Positions 4,935 through 6,627 of a stretch of 6,627 nucleotides of DNA are shown in pieces. The DNA is taken from contig HF996773.1 in NCBI GenBank assembly GCA_000433335.1, positions 7,320 through 13,946 of the forward strand, read 5' to 3'. The position numbers were made by a program, and so were the translations under genes. The first letter of the stretch is position 1. Every line of letters begins with the position of its first letter. The DNA comes from Clostridium sp. CAG:1219 (GTDB taxonomy: Bacteria; Bacillota; Clostridia; TANB77; CAG-465). The notes beneath the pieces were generated by a model that searched no databases, was not told the DNA's origin, and was given only the letters and a program-made list of their open reading frames with translations.

Positions 4935-5477
4935 TTACTTTCCACATAATTCATAAAGCTTTCTTACAGTATTCAACGTTCTTATTGTAATCTTATCTTT
5001 AATATAATATTTTGCAGTGCCTTTCCACCAAACAGATTTTCTATAGTTATTTAAATCAAATGACCAAAAAATAACATTGTTATAATTTTCTATTCTATCA
5101 ATATTGTCATCAAATTCTCCTATGCATTCTTTTATTTCTAAAAAATTCAAATCTGGAAAAATAAATATAATATTATTATAGATTTCTTTTTTATTTTCTT
5201 TCAAAAAGCTAGGACTATTTTTTAGTATATCTCCTAATTCATGATATGTAATAACATAAACTGGAATATCTAAATTAAAATGTCTTTTTATTAAAGTATT
5301 AATATTACTTGCAACGTTTTCTTTTGAATCATCAGAATCTAAAATCACATTTCCGCTATTTAAATATGTAACTACGTTTTTATAATTATTATTTTTTAAT
5401 AGTTCTTTAAGTTCACACATTGCTATTTTGTTTTTACCACTTATATTTATTCCTCTAAGTGATACTACATATTTCAT
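4935..5477 (-). CDS. DUF1697 family protein
   Basis: The 180-residue product begins MKYVVSLRGINISGKNKIAM and fits DUF1697, whose members share an LLRGINVGGKNKI opening. TYLNSGNVIL (37-46) follows, the usual T-Y-hydrophobic-x-SGNV segment. Near the C-terminus, a tryptophan-containing stretch (SVWWKGTAKYYI) leads to ITIRTLNTVRKLYEL, the typical TxRNxNTVxKL ending. The family is about 180 residues long and has no firmly established function, so the gene looks complete. There is no signal peptide or membrane span. An upstream extension to 5522 exists, but the ATG at 5477 has GAGG 5-6 bases before it and gives the family N-terminus. It lies 50 bases after the acetyltransferase stop, with a possible promoter in that gap. 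Ninety or so bases follow before the alkyltransferase operon without a convincing terminator. Confidence 0.87.
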   Translation of the reverse strand: MKYVVSLRGINISGKNKIAMCELKELLKNNNYKNVVTYLNSGNVILDSDDSKENVASNINTLIKRHFNLDIPVYVITYHELGDILKNSPSFLKENKKEIYNNIIFIFPDLNFLEIKECIGEFDDNIDRIENYNNVIFWSFDLNNYRKSVWWKGTAKYYIKDKITIRTLNTVRKLYELCGK

Positions 5478-5495
5478 ATATACCTCACATTTTTC

Positions 5496-5501
5496 ATTAT
5501 A
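5496..5501 (-). promoter_or_regulatory. consensus -10 box, possible internal promoter for the DUF1697 gene
   Basis: The minus strand reads TATAAT in the 50-base gap between the acetyltransferase stop and the DUF1697 start. The upstream -35 region is weak (TATTGC at 17 bases, or TTGCAT at 15), and there is no TGn extension. It could give a secondary transcript of the DUF1697 gene, but chance occurrence in AT-rich DNA is possible. Confidence 0.35.
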
Positions 5502-5527
5502 ACTAACTGCAATAAAATGCAATATTT

Positions 5528-6091
5528 TTAGTCTAAAAACTCTATATTATTAACATTAAACATTTTACTTATCAATAGTTTTGTTACCCTGCAATTGCAC
5601 ATTTTTTCATATCTTTCTTTCATCATCTTTTCAGTAATGGCTAAATTTTTGTTTGTACATAATATTTCATATTCAATACCACCATCACATATAAAATTAT
5701 TTGTTTCATAAAAGCCATTCCTTATGTAGAAATTTTTTCTTCTTTGTTTTTCTCCATAAGTATCCATATCCACTTTCTCAATGCATAAAACTACATTTTC
5801 ATTTTGGCTTATAATATCTTTTAATATTTTTGAACCGTACCCATTTCCTCTATATTTTTCATCAATAGCTAAATACATTAAATATGCAAAATTAGAGCAA
5901 TTGATTATATAAATCATCCCAACTAAATTACCTTCATCTGATACTTCATTAAAAATCACATTTTTTTCTTTAGAACAATTTTTTAACAAAAAAAATGGAA
6001 ATCTCTCGGCTTTAATAAACGAATTTATATATATCTTTTTTAAATCTTTTTTGTGATTACTTTTATTATAACTACTATACTTTAATTCCAC
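5528..6091 (-). CDS. GNAT family N-acetyltransferase, GTG start
   Basis: The 187-residue product has the GNAT acetyl-CoA-binding motif A in LAIDEKYRGNGYGSKILKDI (74-93), where RGNGYG (81-86) supplies the pyrophosphate-binding loop. NVVLCIE (99-105) is strand beta5, and RRKNFYIRNGFYET (117-130) is the C-terminal motif B segment with the conserved 'FY.k.GF'. Family members transfer an acetyl group to an amine of a small molecule, peptide or protein. The acceptor here cannot be read from sequence. A C-terminal extension of about 40 residues follows the core. No membrane span or signal is seen. The only plausible start is the GTG at 6091: GAGGTG at 6096-6101 lies just upstream and the next in-frame Met is residue 59, within the core. 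It follows the oxidoreductase gene by 32 bases and probably shares its transcript. Confidence 0.85.
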   Translation of the reverse strand: MELKYSSYNKSNHKKDLKKIYINSFIKAERFPFFLLKNCSKEKNVIFNEVSDEGNLVGMIYIINCSNFAYLMYLAIDEKYRGNGYGSKILKDIISQNENVVLCIEKVDMDTYGEKQRRKNFYIRNGFYETNNFICDGGIEYEILCTNKNLAITEKMMKERYEKMCNCRVTKLLISKMFNVNNIEFLD

Positions 6092-6095
6092 ATTT

Positions 6096-6101
6096 CACCT
6101 C
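6096..6101 (-). promoter_or_regulatory. ribosome binding site supporting the GTG start of the acetyltransferase
   Basis: The minus strand reads GAGGTG four bases before the GTG at 6091 (GAGG is six bases away). An ATG two bases upstream of the GTG is in another frame and meets TAA after ATG TGG AAT, so it cannot start the enzyme. Confidence 0.7.
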
Positions 6102-6123
6102 AAGAGCTTTATATACTTTCTTT

Positions 6124-6627
6124 TTAAACTTTTTTATAATTTAATAATTCTAATTTTAATTTATCATACGTTTTTGTTTCAAGTTTTGATTTTTCCTTCA
6201 ATTTTTCAAACTCGTTTGCCATCATCATAAACTCTTCTCTTGCACTCATTGCATGATCTGATATACACATTTTTCCTATAAAATTTGAAAACATAAACCT
6301 ATATATAAATGCACACAAATTCTTTTTATTAACACAGTTTTCATATTCACCTTTTGGAAGTATTTCATATCCCAGTTTTTTTAGAACATCATATCCTTCT
6401 ATAATAGCATCCATAATTAAAATAGAATATTCTTTGTCATTTTTTAACAACTTTAAATTTCCATTTGCCTTATAACTTGCAAATACAAGTGGAAGTACTG
6501 CGCATGCATGTGTTTTAAGATAATCATTCATTTTATTTTCTATAATTACTTTTATTTTTGTTTTTTTAAATATGGATTTTATAAATTCATTATCTATATC
6601 TCTTCCATCTACTCTTCCAATTTGAAT
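6124..6627 (-). CDS. ketopantoate reductase (ApbA/PanE) family oxidoreductase, C-terminal part (runs off right edge)
   Basis: The frame is open from the right edge to the TAA at 6124, giving 167 visible residues. The Met at 6531 is internal: upstream codons read IQIGRVDGRDIDNEFIKSIF, which matches the 'lGevDGr.t..v..i...f' segment at the start of the ApbA/PanE C-terminal helical domain. NKMNDYLKTHACAVLPLVFA (31-50) corresponds to the 'dM..WLKtHva.v.Pla' helix common in clostridial members. AMSAREEFMMMANEFEKL (126-143) fits the 'ar.Ef..la.ef..l' ending. The NADP-binding Rossmann half lies outside the window. Canonical PanE reduces 2-dehydropantoate to pantoate in the pantothenate pathway. Its catalytic K-xxx-N-xxx-N pattern is not seen here, so the substrate is probably different. 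It is probably the upstream member of a unit with the acetyltransferase and DUF1697 genes. Confidence 0.75.
   Translation of the reverse strand: MQIGRVDGRDIDNEFIKSIFKKTKIKVIIENKMNDYLKTHACAVLPLVFASYKANGNLKLLKNDKEYSILIMDAIIEGYDVLKKLGYEILPKGEYENCVNKKNLCAFIYRFMFSNFIGKMCISDHAMSAREEFMMMANEFEKLKEKSKLETKTYDKLKLELLNYKKV

Noticed and set aside
5505..5521. Repeated TGCA elements (TGCAATAAAATGCA) between the acetyltransferase and DUF1697 genes as an operator
   Set aside because: Only four self-complementary bases repeat, with no extended symmetry. Evidence is too thin to call a binding site.
1..6627. Defence island, CRISPR array, mobile element or toxin-antitoxin locus
   Set aside because: I found no direct repeat array, transposase, integrase, terminal inverted repeats or paired toxin/antitoxin genes. 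The genes are ordinary chromosomal maintenance and uncharacterised enzyme families.

Overview
The window is very AT-rich, and every credible gene lies on the minus strand. It reads like a piece of a low-GC Firmicutes chromosome, most likely Clostridium in the broad sense. Reasons are the AAA/ATA/TTA-heavy codon use, strong AGGAGG-type ribosome binding sites, sigma-A type promoters and tight gene packing. The species cannot be named from this alone. I see no rRNA, tRNA, CRISPR, insertion sequence, phage gene or plasmid gene.

Read in the direction of transcription (from high to low coordinates), there are four blocks. (1) 6627-4935: the C-terminal part of a ketopantoate-reductase-family oxidoreductase that enters from the right edge, a GNAT acetyltransferase with a GTG start, and a DUF1697 protein. 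A possible internal promoter precedes the DUF1697 gene, and no clear terminator follows it. (2) 4824-2957: an Ogt-type O6-alkylguanine-DNA alkyltransferase, a DUF4186 protein overlapping it by 11 bases, and a flavin-reductase-like split-barrel protein with what looks like a C-terminal PCP_red domain. A long hairpin with a U tract closes this block. (3) 2776-514: a three-gene operon behind a very good extended -10 promoter. It encodes a divergent HAM1/RdgB-family nucleotide pyrophosphatase, a short RsmB/RsmF-family RNA m5C methyltransferase and a zinc-dependent phospholipase-C-family protein without a signal peptide. The genes abut or share stop and ribosome-binding sequences. (4) 453-1: a 58-residue single-span membrane protein with its own near-consensus promoter, ideal ribosome binding site and terminator, then the start of a DUF1653 protein with its own promoter, cut by the left edge.

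Most of the content is housekeeping or maintenance: alkyl damage repair, clean-up of abnormal nucleotides, RNA modification, and small enzymes of uncertain substrate. I do not see a clear new multi-gene system. The most interesting items are the strongly expressed-looking small membrane protein, the split-barrel/PCP_red fusion coupled to ogt and DUF4186, and the altered signature motifs of the HAM1-family and ketopantoate-reductase-family proteins.

Several starts differ from the longest open frame. I moved them to codons with a well-placed Shine-Dalgarno sequence and give the reason in each entry. No stretch longer than 300 bases lacks a gene.
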